DNA of 64,000 bases from assembly GCA_022496185.1 (NCBI GenBank), contig WTXG01000178.1, positions 1 through 64,000 on the forward strand. Direction: 5' to 3'. A program made the position numbers and the translations under genes. Of this stretch, positions 1 to 10,700 are shown piece by piece (position 1 is the stretch's first letter; each line of letters opens with the position of its first letter). The notes under the pieces were generated by a model. That model made no database searches and was not told the origin of the DNA. It worked only from the letters and a program-made list of their open reading frames with translations. The stretch is from Multifurca ochricompacta (lineage: Eukaryota; Basidiomycota; Agaricomycetes; Russulales; Russulaceae).

Positions 1-1693
1 TGAAATCAACTTTATTACGTGCTTCAGCCAAACAGACAAATCGCGGCGGCTACTACAGGTACATAGTAGCTACTGTAAGAAGGACAAATGCCCTGGAGGT
101 AGTGGGTGGGAAACCCTAAGGGAAAACCCGAGGTTGTAGTAAGTGGAAGACCCAGAATACCAGGACCCCCACCCCAAAGGGTGGGGAAAAGGAAGATGTA
201 AAAATAAAGATGGGGACGGCTAGGCGCATTTGCCAGGTCCAGACCCCGGGTGCCATCATGGTCAAGACCCAACCAATCTGTACAGTAAAAGTCCGAAACA
301 CAAAAGTTACAAGTAAAATTAGAAAAGGTGCCGCTAAGCGGCGGGTGTGGGGGCCGGGACAGCCAGCTTCTTGATGCGGGGCGGCTTCTTCCAGCGACAG
401 ACTGCACCAGCATGCCCAAAGGCATAGAGGGTGCGCTGGGCCAGAAGGCCCGCCAGCGCCGCACCGTCCGGATCCTCAAAGGCCACAACCACAGAGGAAG
501 TGGAGCCAGGGAGGAGGGTGGAGGGGGCGCGGACCCATGAGGGAAGGGCCGTCACTTTGAGCGCCCTATACACCGGATTCTCACGACCCAGGGCCTCATG
601 GCAGGCCTGGGGAGAATGGGCACCAGTGTGTGGGGTCACGCCAGTAGCAAGGCCGTTGATGGTCACCCGGGACCACCGAACGTTCGGGCGGGAGGAGGGG
701 GAAAGTGGCTGGCCCATCACTGACAAGAAGGGGCCGAGCAAAGAGGTGAGGAGGGGTTGGGCAGAAAGGAGGTTAGCCTCCGAGATATCAGGGCCGGCCG
801 TAAGAACCAGGTTCTTCTTCGGAGTCCACCGTGCAGCAGACAGAGTGACCTGGGTCCCAGACCCGGAAAGCTCGGAGTTCAAAAATGAGACAATAGCCCC
901 AGGGGGCTTGCACACAAATGGAGGGTTGGAAGGGTCCTGCACAGGACCGGGAAATACAACCAGAGAGGGTCTCGCGCGCCTCTTGGCAGCAGCAGCGTAG
1001 GATGAGGGGGGGAGGGGGCAGGGGCAGCAGGGACAGTGGGGGCAGGAGGGGGCGCAGGGGAAGGAGCCGGGGCAGAGGGTTTGGCCTTGGCCTTGGGGGC
1101 CTTGGCTGGGGCAACCTGGGCCGGGGCCTGGGCAGGTGGGGCTGGAGGGGTCTGGGCTGGGGCCTTACCTTTCTTGGAAGGGCCTGGAGTGGGAGCCAGA
1201 GGAGGAGGAGCAGCAGGAGGGGGGGGCACTGGTTGAGCACCAGCGGAAAGTTCAGCTATCTTCAAACTAAGACCGTGGACTTCCCTTGTGAGGCGGTGCA
1301 GGTCCATGAGGAGGATAGGGTTAGTGGCAGGGGGAGTAGGAAAAGCAGCCTGGAAGGCAGCCACAAAGGCTGGGGAGTGCTGCACATAGGAGAGGACAAG
1401 GGAGGGGCCCCCAGAAGCAGGGGTGAAATTGAGGAAGGCGTGGAGGTGTTCATGGAGAGTGGCAACATAAGCATCATCATCTCCAGGGAAGGAAGCCTCA
1501 GCCTCTACCATCCCATCATAAAGCAGGGTGATGGCTGAGGTGAGAACCTGGGCAGGAGAAGGGGGGGGTGGGGGAGGGGGCTCAGAAAGAGCAGCAAAGC
1601 GATTGGACATGGGAGGCAACTCAAGCAGCGAAGCAACACAAAAACCTAAAGGTTATGGTGGTGGTAAGTGGTCAAGAAGGAATGGCACACGTA
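1..1693 (-). mobile_element. Non-LTR retrotransposon (LINE) copy, ORF1-bearing, 3' end at the window edge
   Basis: Read on the minus strand, this copy has a short 5' leader, a gag-like ORF1, about 330 bp of 3' UTR and a terminal AATAAAGTTGATTTCA at the window edge. The same tail (AATAAA, then RTYGATTYC, then poly-A) ends other fragments here, for example near 20380, 22245 and 33390, which marks it as a LINE 3' end. The right junction is near 1686-1693: to the right the sequence matches the other two tandem units (from about 23003 and 34135), to the left it does not. No reverse transcriptase frame lies between ORF1 and the tail. The poly-A run and one copy of any target duplication are outside the window. 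Confidence 0.72.
334..1610 (-). pseudogene. LINE ORF1 (gag-like), frameshifted
   Basis: The frame opens at an ATG at 1610 (MSNRFAALSE) and has a helical N-terminal part, a Pro/Ala/Lys-rich linker and a C-terminal part with RWTPKKNLVLTAGPD and RPNVRWSRVTINGLATG. These resemble gag-like ORF1 proteins of fungal LINEs, which bind element RNA. The frame is lost in a C-rich run near 1000-1012 and resumes in another frame as SYAAAAKRRARPSLVV, ending at the stop at 334, so one indel separates the halves. No CCHC knuckle follows and the 3' UTR starts directly, so the zinc-knuckle region and ORF2 seem deleted. The family assignment rests on remembered motif resemblance, not on a search. Confidence 0.65.
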
Positions 1694-1707
1694 GCAATCA
1701 ACGCTGC

Positions 1708-2610
1708 CTAGGCACGCGTACGCGGCAACGGCGGCACGGGCACAGGCACGTCAAGCGGCGCTCGTCGGCGCGAGAGTGCCGCCCATAGCGCTGCACAACG
1801 ATCGCGCACTGTACCCTCGAGCTCGGCGCCCAAGTCAGCGAATCGACTGAGCAAAGCAGCCGCACGGATCGCGGCATCGTCTGCGTCTAGATCCGCGTCT
1901 GCGATTCCTGAGTCTGCGCCAGGATGGGTAGCTCGCAGAGCGGCGTCCTTGCGCCTGCGCGGGTTGCCAGTGATGGTGTTAATACTGGTACTGATGCTGG
2001 TGCTGGCATTAGAATTGGCAGTGATACTGGGGTCCTTGGAGAGTGAGGGGGATGAGTTCTTGACGGCAGTGACGTTGCTGGTGGGTGCGGGCGGTGGAGG
2101 TGGGTGGAGGTGGAGATGGAGATGGAGTGGAATTGGGGATCGGGACGGGGGAGGTGGGGGAGGACCGCGCGCGTGCATTGGATGAGGGTGAACAGGAACC
2201 AGCCCTTCACGCTTATCTGCGTCTGCACCACCTGCAACTCCATCCAGATCACCAACCGTATCCTTTCAAGCCCGGCTGCTGTCCGCTACAGCGGCCTCAT
2301 TCCCCTCCTCGTCCTCCCCCTCTTCTTTCTCTTCTTCTTCCTCTTCTTCCTCCTCATCCTCCTTTACCCGTTTCTTCGCAACCACTTTGTCAATGCGCAA
2401 GAGATCTACACTAATAGCATCCAAATACGGTTCCACACCCGCCAAAGGTGGAGTCACCCCAAGCTCGTCTCGACCCAACGCACGCGCGGTATTAGAAGCG
2501 AGGAAGGCGCATATACGGACCAATGCGCGGAGCGGATCCTCCATGACGTCCGGCGTCAGAGGTTCTAGCTGCCGCGGCGTGGCAGTGAGGGATAGGGAGG
2601 GAATGTGCAT
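1708..2610 (-). pseudogene. Unrecognised glutamate-rich gene, unit 1 copy (nonsense mutation)
   Basis: The frame runs from ATG 2610 (MHIPSLSL) to a TAG at 1708 and would give about 300 residues. Visible parts are a helical N-terminal segment (ALVRICAFLASNTARALG), an acidic glutamate run, a Pro/His-rich middle and a helical Ala-rich C-terminus (RAAALLSRFADLGAELEGTV). A TGA at 2268-2266 interrupts it where units 2 and 3 have TGG (Trp). This copy keeps the frame through the Pro/His region, where the others are shifted, so the three can be compared to infer the ancestor. It is head to head with the peptidase gene. I do not recognise the family, and splicing could alter the model. Confidence 0.5.
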
Positions 2611-2722
2611 AGGCGTAGATGGTTTCTCTGCGACGGAGTGCGCCCCCGTGAATGCGTCGGACGCGGACGCGGTGCTTGTAACCGGCGGCTCTAGAAACGC
2701 GACGTGACGTCTCCCGCGGCGT

Positions 2723-5121
2723 GGCGTGGGTTCCTATACCTTCAAGCAATTCATCGATCACAATAACACGAGCTCGGGCACTTTCGATCAGCCCTACTGG
2801 GCATCATGGGAGTTTGAGTTTTACAAACCTGGTGCGTTGGGGGGCACCGAAAATGAAGTGCCCAATATCTCATATACCAATGACAGGCGGTCCTATCATT
2901 CTCATGACACCGGGAGAGTCGAATGCGGATGGTACGTTGGCTGGCCTTTCTTTCCTCATGCTAATTTCAGCTAACGACAAATTTGATTGCGCAGGGTTCA
3001 CGGGATACCTGACGAACCGAACCGTCAATGGCCAAATCGCACAGCAAGAGAAAGGTGCCGCCATTGTGCTCGAGCATCGCTTCTTTGGTCATTCAAACCC
3101 GTACCCGGATTTGAGCGTCGCAAGCTTCAAGTACCACACCATCCAGCAAGCTATCGACGACCTCGAATACCTTGCGAACAATGTTGTTTTGTCGTTTCCA
3201 GGTGGTGACAAGATTTCACCCGCGGATGCTCCCTGGGTGCTCATTGGCGGCAGTTATTCCGGTATGTCACTTTCCCTTGCGCAAGTGCACATTCATTGAT
3301 TCTCGATGTTTCGGCTTTCCGTCTTCTTTGCAGGTGCTCTGACGGCGTTCACACTAAACAAGTAGGTCATACACCACTTTGCAAAATTTGTCATCATTCG
3401 TGAAATGTCTGACTTTTGCAATTATTCACGATGGGAATAGTAAGCCCGACGTGTTTTGGGCCGGCTACGCCTCGTCTACGGTCGTGGAGAGTATAGTGTG
3501 AGTTTCCCAGAAAGCTTGTTGAAACCTGTCGCGTTTTTTTTTTTGACGTGGACGCGGACATGTTTGCACAATTATTAGTGACTTTTGGCAATACTTCGAG
3601 CCGGAGCGACTGACCATGCCCAAGAACTGCTCTAATGACATTCAGGCCGTCATCGCACATTGGGATCAGGTCATCGCGAGTGGGAACACGACAGCATTCG
3701 ATGAGCTCAAGACCTCGTTTGGCATGGGCGGAGTCATCCACTCGGACGATGTAGTTGGCACACGTACGCCTCTTCTTTTTTTTTTTGTCTATTGGCTTGC
3801 ATGGGGTGTTGATCGATAATTTCCCATCTATTAACAAAATAAAATTTAAATATGGGATACAGTGCGCAACCCGCTTTGGAACTGGCAGGAACTGAGTCCT
3901 ACCTCAGGCGGTAGTGTGTTCTTCGACTTTTGCGATGCCCTCGAAGTGAATAGCGCCGGTAAATCTGCACCTGCATCCGGCTGGGGTCTCGAGCATGCGT
4001 TGTCTGCGTGGGCGAATTACTACAGTTCCACATTGCCAGGCCGTGAGTGGCGGGGTTTTTTTTTCCCCTTCTGGTTCCTGAAGATCTTTCGCTTACTTCT
4101 TATCTGCTTTTCTGCTCGCTCGAAACATAAAAAAAACTTAGTTTGCAGTGGACAAAACATCGAGTGAGTGCAGAATACTCGCCTATCCGGAACAGGGCTG
4201 GCTGACGGATAGGATTGGTGATTTAACAGTGATTGTTTGGGCACGTACAATACGAGCCAATCCTTCTGGACCGACACCAGCATAGACAATGCCAATCGCT
4301 CGTGGCTAAGGATCGTGTAAGCGTCTTGCAGGTTTTTTCTTTTGATGTTTTTCTGCCAATCAACGCCTCCCGCACGCCTTCCTTGCAGGTGCAACCAAAT
4401 GGGTTTCTTACAGGAATCTGCACCGTCTGGCTACCCCACGCTTGTTTCACGTCTGATCCAGCCCATATACGATGAGGTTTGTCTCTCCTCTTTGTTCCCA
4501 AGCAAGAAAAAAAGACATCTTTTGGCTGACTGGAGTACTTTACTCTCTCTCCCTGTACTCTTTTGTGGTGGTGCAGAGACAATGTCAACAGATGTTCCCG
4601 GCAGCGTTCAGTTCCCCTCCTGTACCGGACGTTGAAAAGACAAACAATGCATATGGTGGATTTTACCTCAAAGCAGACAGGCTTTTCACCGCAACCGGTC
4701 TTCGTGCGTCTCTTCACACACACACCTCCCCCCTCCTCTCTCCCAACCAAATCCCCCTCCCTCACCTTCTTCTTCCCCACTCACTCTGGCTGACTGTCGT
4801 TTGTGTATGTGTGTGACATGACACCACCATCACCACTACCACTACTTATTAGGTGACCCATGGCGATTCGCGACCGTGTCTGCAGATGGGATCGACGTCC
4901 AGAGTACACCAGAGCAGCCGATCGTCGAGAGTGACGCGTTCCACTGTTCGGATCTGATCACCAAGAACGGACTGGCGGACCCGACGGTGTTGAACGTGCA
5001 GACTCAAGGGTTAAAGTACATCGGCGAGTGGCTTTCGACGTGGGAGCCACCTGTCGTGTCGGTCGAGGTGAATGTGGATTTGAACTTCAAGCACCGCGCG
5101 TACCCGATTCCACGAAGATGA
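2723..5121 (+). CDS. S28 family serine carboxypeptidase, unit 1 copy, 5' end missing
   Basis: S28 enzymes are secreted or vacuolar peptidases that cleave after proline or release peptides at acidic pH. Twelve exons can be traced: 2723-2831, 2887-2931, 2995-3261, 3334-3361, 3441-3497, 3579-3763, 3863-4042, 4142-4163, 4230-4316, 4389-4476, 4577-4703, 4853-5121. They are in frame and give 487 residues from GVGSYTFKQ. The triad is present: Ser in GGSYSG (3252-3254), Asp in RDPWRF (4855-4857), His in AFHCSDL (4942-4944). The family is usually about 540-560 residues, so the signal peptide and roughly 55 residues are missing; no signal-peptide exon is evident upstream, where the opposing gene lies. 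One tryptophan of units 2 and 3 is Arg here (WLRIV). Possibly no longer expressed. Confidence 0.78.
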
Positions 5122-5453
5122 AGGGCAACTGTATTTTGTGTAGAGTGGCACGCTATTCCTAAATGAATTCGGACTTTTGTTGTGTATGGGGGAGTCAGGG
5201 GATAAACAGAGGGGTAGTAGGTAGGACATCACATTCATTTGTTGTAATAAACTTCCTCGCGTACTGGCGAAAGGTTTTATACCCTATATATATACCCACT
5301 TATGATGCATGCATGCATAAGACCGTTGATGTTGCGATGCCGAGGCCGATGCGGTTGTCCAGTTTAATGAGATGATCGACTTTGTAAATAGCGAAATATA
5401 AAATAAGAATTGTTTCTTTTTTATTTGAGGTTTGAAACGTCCGATGACGAAAG

Positions 5454-6275
5454 TTGTGAGATTCGTTCTGGTTTGATTCTCCGATATGACCTTGAGGCTG
5501 CGCTGACAATGGACTGAATGTAAATACAAGACTTGAGACAAGCGCCAGCCGCGCGGGCCCGAGTGCACAGGTGAGACGTGCATTGTGTGCGAGCTCACAT
5601 GCACCGAGGCTACAGTCGTATGCTTTGCCTTTATTGTCGTTCAATAGCCTTACTAAAATTCCTCACGATGTATCTCTTGTTAGAATGTCCCATTAGTAAA
5701 GTACCTGTAAATACTTTTAAAGGCGGCTCAAATCGCCTTGAATGATTATCGAAGTTATTCGAAAAGACGCTCCCTCTCCTGCTTGTATTCCAAGTCATTC
5801 CAACTTATCAGTATCCTTCCTTCATACGCTAACTCCGCGTCCAAGTTACATAGAGAGAATATCAAGTCGAGCAAGGCAGCAAGAGCGAGAGTTTTAGGGC
5901 GATGAAGTGACAGACGGGGACGTTTCTCGAACAGGATGAATTCTAGGGGCTATTCTACAGCCCCTTTTATGTAGTTTAATGTGTTCAATACTTCACAATC
6001 TACATGATGGATCGAGACAGTAATAAGTAATCTGAAACCAATAAAGACAAAAGGTGTCGCGTTTGCTTTCGTACGCGAACATTCTAGAGTAGCAGTAAGA
6101 CCCTCAATAACAAGGAGGGTGAGACAGAAGTGTAATCATAAGTAAATCATCACAAAAGAAACAAGACGGAAACATGCCCCCAAAGGGGGCGTCCAAAAAA
6201 TTCTCTTCGGGCTCGCACAAGGCGATCCCCGAAGCCAAGTATGGCAGACCAAAATCCGCCATTACATCGACACTA
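5454..6275. mobile_element. Unclassified 822-bp insertion with 5-bp target duplication
   Basis: It is absent from units 2 and 3, which run straight from GACGAAAG into TGCAGCAG. In unit 1 the insert is bounded by GAAAG at 5449-5453 and 6276-6280. A 5-bp duplication fits an LTR element, so a solo LTR is the best guess, but the ends (TTGTGAGA and GACACTA) are not canonical TG/CA. It includes a short hairpin around 6177-6192 (GCCCCCAAAGGGGGC). No coding frame. Confidence 0.55.
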
Positions 6276-7048
6276 GAAAGTGCAGCAGTGAATTAGATAA
6301 GCGCTACCTAGTTTAATAGCGAATAATCAGTTTAGTTGGGTTTTTTTTAAAATCTATGCGCTTCAGGGCCTTGGTAAGTAGTGAACACAGCCTGAGATAA
6401 GCAGAACTACCTAGAATTCAGTTATGTTGCTCAAAACTGAAGTGAACTGTACAGTTAGCGATTGATCCGAGTTGACCATTGCGACACGATATAGGAATTG
6501 GATGAAAGCACGAAGAATCACCTGGATTCTTTAGACATGTTGCCATAGACAAAGAGGAGATCTGTCGAGGGGAGGATGGGACCGCGCGCACACAATAGGG
6601 GCAGATTTGATCACTTGTACACTCGTCGCTTAGTCGGGAAGTTTGTTGGACATATTCGGTTAGGATATCGCCTATCTACTCCGGAGTATTCAAGCCCTTA
6701 ATGGTTATGCTGTAGCCGTATCCGAAAAGGATATTCAAAAAAAATTATTATTATATAATGTTTGTGTTCAAATCGGTATGGACATGACGGGGTCGGTCTT
6801 CGATCAAGATCTCTCCACTTGGGTACCGGTACCGGTTCTCTTTTCTTCTTGAGAGACGCACCCATCTACTGCTCTTCTCTCTCATGTACTGGTAAGTAAT
6901 AAGTAATGGAATATTGAACATAAATGTCACAAAAGGTCATACTTCATGGAACCAAGCCCAGCGCGTTTAATTCTCGGGTTTGGAAACTAATGAATGATGA
7001 GAATCATCCTCTAGTGGCATTTGACAATTCAGAAATGAAGGGAGGTAG

Positions 7049-7092
7049 TGTTGTGTTGTGTTGTATTGATTGTATTGTATTGTATTGTATTG
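7049..7092. repeat. TTGTR pentanucleotide microsatellite, unit 1
   Basis: Short run of TTGTG then TTGTA pentamers. The same tract in unit 2 (27524-27566) has a different pentamer composition; in unit 3 it is lost where a TIR element sits. Confidence 0.85.
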
Positions 7093-7722
7093 AAACACCT
7101 TCTAGTAAGCAAGATAACTCAGTTAGGTAGCGCGGCAAAACTATCCGTGGTGCACACACGGATAAAAACCGGTGATACGTGTGGTTGTGCGAGAGATGAC
7201 CCCCCCACTCTAGCCAACCCACTGCACTCCCCACCTCTTTGCCTTTGACCCATGATGAAGATGAATGAAAATGACGAGACGGCAATCACGGATCAGCACA
7301 CCCATAGACAGATACGCGAGCGAACGGACACCAGCGAAAGGGGGAAACTCGGGAATGATCACTTGCAGATCGCACTTTAAATTTGACATCTGACTCAAAG
7401 GTGTCAGGTAGTGAAGGACATCCAAACTAGAACAAACAATAGGAACCGGAAAGAACGGGAAAATGGCCCGGCGGAGCACGCATAATCCGAAGATGCGAGC
7501 CAACGCTAAAAGAGTCTTTCAGATTCTCCGGCCAGAAGAAAAGGTATCAGCTATTTTTATTAAACAAAGCTGTCTGTTAACAAGAGAATATGCTCTGGTC
7601 CGGAAATGAAGGGACGGCCAGTGCCCAAGTCTACTTTACAACAATGATTCTGCGACGATACATACATACAAAGTAGTTCCCTTGAATTTTAGAATGACGT
7701 TAAAAAGATGCCACTTGTAGCT

Positions 7723-10700
7723 CTACATGTTGGTCCTCGCACCGTGCTCGATCAACAATTTCTCGATCTTCACATATCCATAATCGCCGCCCTCCGCATT
7801 GACGTCAGCACCATGGTCTAGCAGCCATTTCACGATCTCCAAATGTCCATAAGATGCCGCTGCCTGCAGAGCATATCCATAATGGCCGCCCTCCGCATTG
7901 ACATCAGCACCGTGGTCTAGCAGCCATTTCATGATCTCCAAATGTCCATTTTCTGCCGCTGCCTGCAGAGCATATCCAAAAAGGCCGCCCTTCGCATTGA
8001 CGTCAGCGCCATGGTCTAGCAGCCATTTCGCCATCTCCAAATGTCCATAAGATGCCGCTGCGTGCAGAGCATATCCATAATGGCCGCCCTCCGCATTGAC
8101 GTCAGCGCCATGGTCTAGCAGCCATTTCACGATCTCCAAATGTCCATAAGATGCCGCTGCCTGCAGAGCATATCCAAACTGGCCACCCTCCGCATTGACG
8201 TCAGCGCCATGGTCTAGCAGCCATTTCACGATCTCCAAATGTCCATTGTATGCCGCTACCTGCAGTGCATATCCAAAATGGCCGCCCTTCGCATTGACAT
8301 CAGCACCATGGTCTAGCAGCCATTTCACGATCTCCAAATGTCCATTGTATGCCGCTGCCTGCAGAGCATATCCATAATGGCCGCCCTCCGCATTGACGTC
8401 AGCACCATGGTCTAGCAGCCATTTCATGATCTCCAAATGTCCATTGTATGCCGCTGCGTGCAGAGCATATCCATAATAGCTGCCCTCCGCATTGACGTCA
8501 GCGCCATGATCTAGCAGCCATTTCACGATCTCCAAATGTCCATTGTATGCCGCTGCGTGCAGAGCATATCCATAATAGCCGCCCTTCGCATTGACGTCAG
8601 CGCCATGGTCTAGCAGCCATTTCGCCATCTCCAAATGTCCATAAGATGCCGCTGCGTGCAGAGCATATCCATAATGGCCGCCCTCCGCATTGACGTCAGC
8701 GCCATGGTCTAGCAGCCATTTCACGATCTCCAAATGTCCATTGGATGCCGCTGCCTGCAGAGCATATCCAAACTGGCCGCCCTCCGCATTGACGTCAGCG
8801 CCATGGTCTAGCAGCCATTTCACCATCCCCAAATGTCCATTTTCTGCCGCTGCCTGCAGAGCATATCCATAATAGCCGCCCTCTGCATTGACGTCAGCGC
8901 CATGGTCTAGCAGCCATTTCACGATCTCCAAATGTCCATAAGATGCCGCTGCCTGCAGAGCATATCCAAACTGGCCACCCTCCGCATTGACGTCAGCGCC
9001 ATGGTCTAGCAGCCATTTCACGATCTCCAAATGTCCATTGTATGCCGCTACCTGCAGTGCATATCCAAAATGGCCGCCCTTCGCATTGACATCAGCACCA
9101 TGGTCTAGCAGCCATTTCACGATCTCCAAATGTCCATAAGATGCCGCTGCGTGCAGAGCATATCCATAATGGCCGCCCTCCGCATTGACGTCAGCACCAT
9201 GGTCTAGCAGCCATTTCATGATCTCCAAATGTCCATTGTATGCCGCTGCCTGCAGAGCATATCCATAATAGCTGCCCTCCGCATTGACGTCAGCGCCATG
9301 ATCTAGCAGCCATTTCACGATCTCCAAATGTCCATAAGATGCCGCTGCGTGCAGAGAATATCCAAAATGGCCGCCCTTCGCATTGACATCAGCGCCATGG
9401 TCTAGCAGTGATTTCATGATCTCCAAATGTCCATTGTATGCCGCTGCGTGTAGAGCATATCCAAAATGGCCACCCTTCGCATTGACATCAGCGCCATGGT
9501 CTAGCAGCCACTTCACCGTCTCCATCTGGCCTATCACGCATGCAGCTTGTAACGGTATATTATAAATGCCACCTCGAGAATTCACACTCCCGGGTTGCTT
9601 AGTTCCCAAATATTCCACCAGCTGCGGGAAGCCGCAGAGGGCCGCGTAGTATATTGGGTGTACCGAAGTGTCTTTTGTTCCCCTTCTCCGGGGCTTGTCC
9701 GGGTCATGTATTCCAATCCAAGCTAGGAAGTGGGTCTTGTCTGGGTCAAACAAGCTTTCCATTCCATCTCGTAAATTCAAGGAGACATCCTCGAATCGTG
9801 CGTGTTCGACCCAGTATCTTGCCGCATATCGAGACAACGGGAAGTTCTCGATAGTATAAGTGTCCGTGGTCTTGTCGAATCCGAGCAGCGTGCTCAGGCA
9901 TGTCTGCCCAAGCACTCTATGCGATTCTTTGGGGAGAACGTGGTAGCGCCTCTCCGTCGATCCCGCCAGCCGGTCTGACGTCAGGAATTCCCGCACAGAG
10001 AAGTGCGCAAATTGCACAACATGAGTCTCTTCTTCTTTGTCATCAACATGATTGACAATGACAACCAAGCTGGAGCATGTGGACAGTACCGCTCCGTTAG
10101 AGTCCGTGTTTCGCCAAGTTACATTATGCTTTGGCATATTACTAGCCTTGAAATCGAATTCAAGCATCGTCGCAACCTCCTTGACTTGGAGTGGACGAAC
10201 AGCGAATGCAAGGCATTGAAATAGACGATGAGCAAACTTCCAGTCCTTCTCGTCAATCCTCCGTAGCGTGGCCTTATATGTTTCATCCAGTGTTTCTGGG
10301 AGTGATTCGAGCGTCGAATAGAAGTTCCTCGGTTGACTGCGGCGCAGTGTCTCCAATTGGCAGAAAACCCATCTGAACCTACACCATGACATGAATAATG
10401 ATCCAGAGATAAATATTCTTTTTGGTTTGACGCTTACATTCCATTTGCCTTTTCCAAGAGCGTATTGATCACGAGTTCCTTTCTCTCCGCCTCCCACACA
10501 CTCATCATCGGGTCCGTGTTGACGGTTGAGTAGATATATTCGGAGATGTCCCGCGTTTGCCCGCTTTCTGCATGAAGCGATACACAGTGTTGCGCCAGCT
10601 CTGTAAAAGCTTTCTGAATATCTGGTTCGGGGCGGCTAGTAACACAGATTCTTAAATGTGGGAGGCGGAGGTCGACGAGGTCTTTAATAAGTTTCAATAC

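Larger units (their letters stand above)
5122..7722. other. Spacer between peptidase and NLR, unit 1
   Basis: No gene is supported. The spacer lies between two convergent 3' ends and is collinear with 26444-28193 and 38235-41170, apart from the 822-bp insertion at 5454-6275. It contains a TTGTR pentanucleotide tract and AT-rich stretches. Confidence 0.7.

Noticed and set aside
431..1000. Plus-strand 189-codon frame opposite LINE ORF1
   Set aside because: No motif; it is the complement of a GC-rich coding region whose minus-strand frame has LINE ORF1 features.
1949..2185. Plus-strand frame with a hydrophobic start (MRLRGLPVMVLILVLM) as signal peptide of the peptidase
   Set aside because: It is antisense to the Ser/Thr/Asn-rich part of the glutamate-rich gene, ends in low-complexity W/R/G sequence, and no splice path to the peptidase exon is visible.
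7766..9530. Regular 99-bp repetition resembling a CRISPR array
   Set aside because: Repeats abut without spacers and encode ankyrin repeats in a eukaryotic gene.
8195..9565. Plus-strand open frames across the ankyrin array repeating TSAPWSSSHFTISKCPL
   Set aside because: They are the antisense of the 99-bp ankyrin repeats; the period is a multiple of three, so the shadow frame stays open.
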